DNA of 64,000 bases from Sphingobacterium litopenaei (lineage in GTDB: Bacteria > Bacteroidota > Bacteroidia > Sphingobacteriales > Sphingobacteriaceae). Shown in pieces: positions 62,450 through 64,000 of the stretch (position 1 is its first letter; every line of letters starts with the position of its first letter). The translations under genes were made by a program, and so were the position numbers. The stretch spans positions 1 through 64,000 of the forward strand of contig NZ_JACOIJ010000016.1 of NCBI RefSeq assembly GCF_014692495.1, read 5' to 3'. The notes under the pieces are model-generated. The model was not told the origin of the DNA. It saw only the letters and a program-made list of their open reading frames with translations, and searched no databases.

Positions 62450-63757
62450 TTATTTTCTTTCTAGTCCTTTTGCTACTAAATCTTCCACATAATTTCTTAT
62501 GGCTTCATTAGAGAAACGTGAAGTCACATCAAAAGCAAAAGCGTGTACCAGTAAAATACGTGCAGATTCTTCGCCGATACCTCTTGCTCTTAAGTAGAAC
62601 AAAGCATCATCATCGAATTGTCCCATTGTACAACCGTGAGAACATTTCACATCATCCGCAAAGATTTCCAACTGTGGCTTAGTGTACACTGTAGACTTGT
62701 CGCCAATCAACATATTGTTGTTTTGTTGGAAAGCATTTGTTTTTTGCGCATCCAAACGAACGAAAATTTTACCATTGAATACTGCAGTTGATTCATCTTG
62801 AGGAATGTTTTTGTACCATTCATAAGATTCACAGTGAGGTTTCAAATGGTCTACAATGGTATGGTTATCTACCAATTGTTTATCTGCTAACAAATTGATA
62901 CCGTACAAATGTGATTCTACATTCTCTGCATCCAAACGCACATTGATATTATTACGTATAAAGGTAGCACCAGGGAAATTACAGTTGTAATTATTGTACA
63001 AGCTGTATTTCGTTTGATATACTTCTGTATGGTTGATGTAATTACTTACCGAATCCGCTACTTGAAGATAATAGTGTTGAACTTTCGCATTCTCATCTAC
63101 TACAATCTCTGTTACTTTATTGTGTAAGTTTTTCGCTGTATTTTCTAAAGTGATAAAAGATTCAACGATTTCAACTTCCGCGTTAGCTTCTACGACGAAT
63201 AAGTTTCTTGTTTGGGAGAAAAATTCTTCACCACCAGTCGCTACGTGAATGATATGCAATGGTTTAGAAACTACTTTATTTTTACCAACTGATAAATAAA
63301 TACCCGAAGTGTATAAAGCCGTATTCAATGCGACCAAAGCATTATCAGTTTTATCCGCGTATTGTGCGAAGTGTTTTTGGAAATTAGCTTCTTCTACAGC
63401 TTCCTCGATTGGTTTTACTGTAACACCAACTTCATCTTCTAAAGAAGAAAAAGCCAATACATATTGACCGTTAATCAATACGATACGGTGTGCATCCAAT
63501 TCTGGAATATCCGCTTTGCTTAAATCCAAATTAGCCACATCCACATCTTCATTCAACAAATATGTTTTGTTGACTAAAGAATGAATGTTTGTATATTTCC
63601 ATTCCTCATTCTTAACAGTTGGAAAACCTTCTTTTTCAAATTTTACGAAAGCTTCTTGACGAATAGCTTTTAATGAAGCAGGTTCGTTCGTAGCTTCTAA
63701 TTCTTGAAAAGTAGAAGTTAACTGTTCGAATAAAGAGTTTACTACTGTTGTACTCAT
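62450..63757 (-). CDS. sufD: Fe-S cluster assembly protein SufD
   Basis: A 435-residue SufBD-family protein from ATG 63757 (MSTTVVNSLFEQL); an alternative ATG lies at 63781. It has an N-terminal helical part (about 1-100), then a right-handed beta helix (about 150-380) and a C-terminal part with DDVKCSHGCTMGQFDDDALFYLRARG, the conserved Cys-His segment. It forms the SufBC2D scaffold that builds Fe-S clusters. It follows sufC on the same strand. Confidence 0.92.
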   Translation of the reverse strand: MSTTVVNSLFEQLTSTFQELEATNEPASLKAIRQEAFVKFEKEGFPTVKNEEWKYTNIHSLVNKTYLLNEDVDVANLDLSKADIPELDAHRIVLINGQYVLAFSSLEDEVGVTVKPIEEAVEEANFQKHFAQYADKTDNALVALNTALYTSGIYLSVGKNKVVSKPLHIIHVATGGEEFFSQTRNLFVVEANAEVEIVESFITLENTAKNLHNKVTEIVVDENAKVQHYYLQVADSVSNYINHTEVYQTKYSLYNNYNCNFPGATFIRNNINVRLDAENVESHLYGINLLADKQLVDNHTIVDHLKPHCESYEWYKNIPQDESTAVFNGKIFVRLDAQKTNAFQQNNNMLIGDKSTVYTKPQLEIFADDVKCSHGCTMGQFDDDALFYLRARGIGEESARILLVHAFAFDVTSRFSNEAIRNYVEDLVAKGLERK

Positions 63758-63812
63758 GTTATTTGTTATCAATCCGCTCATGACCTTATTATTTTATCGA
63801 AGACCGATTAGA

Positions 63813-64000
63813 TTAGGCATTTTGCGTATCTAAGTCTTTCAACCAATCGTATCCTTTTTCTTCTAACTCAAGCGCCAATTCTTTTGGTCCTGTTTTTACA
63901 ATACGACCATTGTGCAATACGTGTACGAAGTCAGGAACGATATAATCCAATAAACGTTGGTAGTGGGTGATTACTACAAAAGCATTATCTTTCGAACGCA
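63813..64000 (-). CDS. sufC: Fe-S cluster assembly ATPase SufC, C-terminal end (cut by window edge)
   Basis: The last 62 codons are visible: [20 protein letters not shown], then [17 protein letters not shown], ending LKDLDTQNA. The TH motif is the switch histidine of this ABC ATPase. It powers the SufBCD scaffold. It ends 55 bp before sufD, so it belongs to the suf operon entering from the right. Confidence 0.92.
   Translation of the reverse strand, partial: RSKDNAFVVITHYQRLLDYIVPDFVHVLHNGRIVKTGPKELALELEEKGYDWLKDLDTQNA

Overview
The window looks like a chromosomal segment of a low-GC Bacteroidota, most likely Sphingobacteriaceae (Sphingobacterium-like). The grounds are a SusC/SusD outer-membrane pair, lipoproteins with BACON and Kelch domains, almost no Shine-Dalgarno sequences, and many promoters with the Bacteroidota -7 box TAnnTTTG. 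One intact tRNA gene (Gly, GCC) lies at 59895-59967. There is no CRISPR array, rRNA operon or recognisable integrase.

Layout: 1-511 is the 5' part of an IS4-type transposase cut by the window edge. 702-7032 holds a tandem-repeat protein, a DeoR regulator and a surface-polysaccharide cluster (flippase plus three glycosyltransferases). 7117-11850 is core metabolism: trhO, galE, waaA and hemW. 11851-34300 is an accessory island. 34567-64000 is mostly core or common genes: nhaA, a copper-export cluster, M1 and M14 peptidases, mfd, a PLP trans-sulfuration enzyme, a LemA/TPM cluster, tRNA-Gly, an MFS exporter and sufDC.

The island is the interesting part. A direct repeat with core GGGTGCCCGCTCAG lies against the hemW start codon and recurs, always in the same orientation, near 18.41, 22.75, 24.91, 31.80 and 33.02 kb. 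The distal copies carry a shared arm of about 110-150 bp. The repeats cut the island into modules: (1) WYL regulator, tRNA-like leader RNA, SPFH protein, two nucleotidyltransferases and RtcB; (2) two lipoproteins and a small ORF; (3) an AbiE-like toxin-antitoxin pair; (4) a PHP phosphoesterase with SusC/SusD; (5) a nonsense-mutated Abi_2 gene; (6) a nonsense-mutated TlpA-like gene. I infer serial insertion of cassettes at the hemW 5' end.

Module 1 is the strongest candidate for an undescribed system. About 680 nt of apparent non-coding leader precede an RNA-repair operon. This leader contains a complete tRNA cloverleaf in circularly permuted order, with the acceptor stem closed by a 3-nt loop and canonical arm spacing. 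It resembles the tRNA-like domain of bacterial Y RNAs, yet no Ro60/Rsr gene is visible. Two matching inverted repeats (CGCAA-N5/6-TTGCG type) sit in front of the WYL gene and the operon and are likely WYL operators. The proposed logic is that WYL senses damage and controls a leader RNA, two nucleotidyltransferases and the RtcB ligase.
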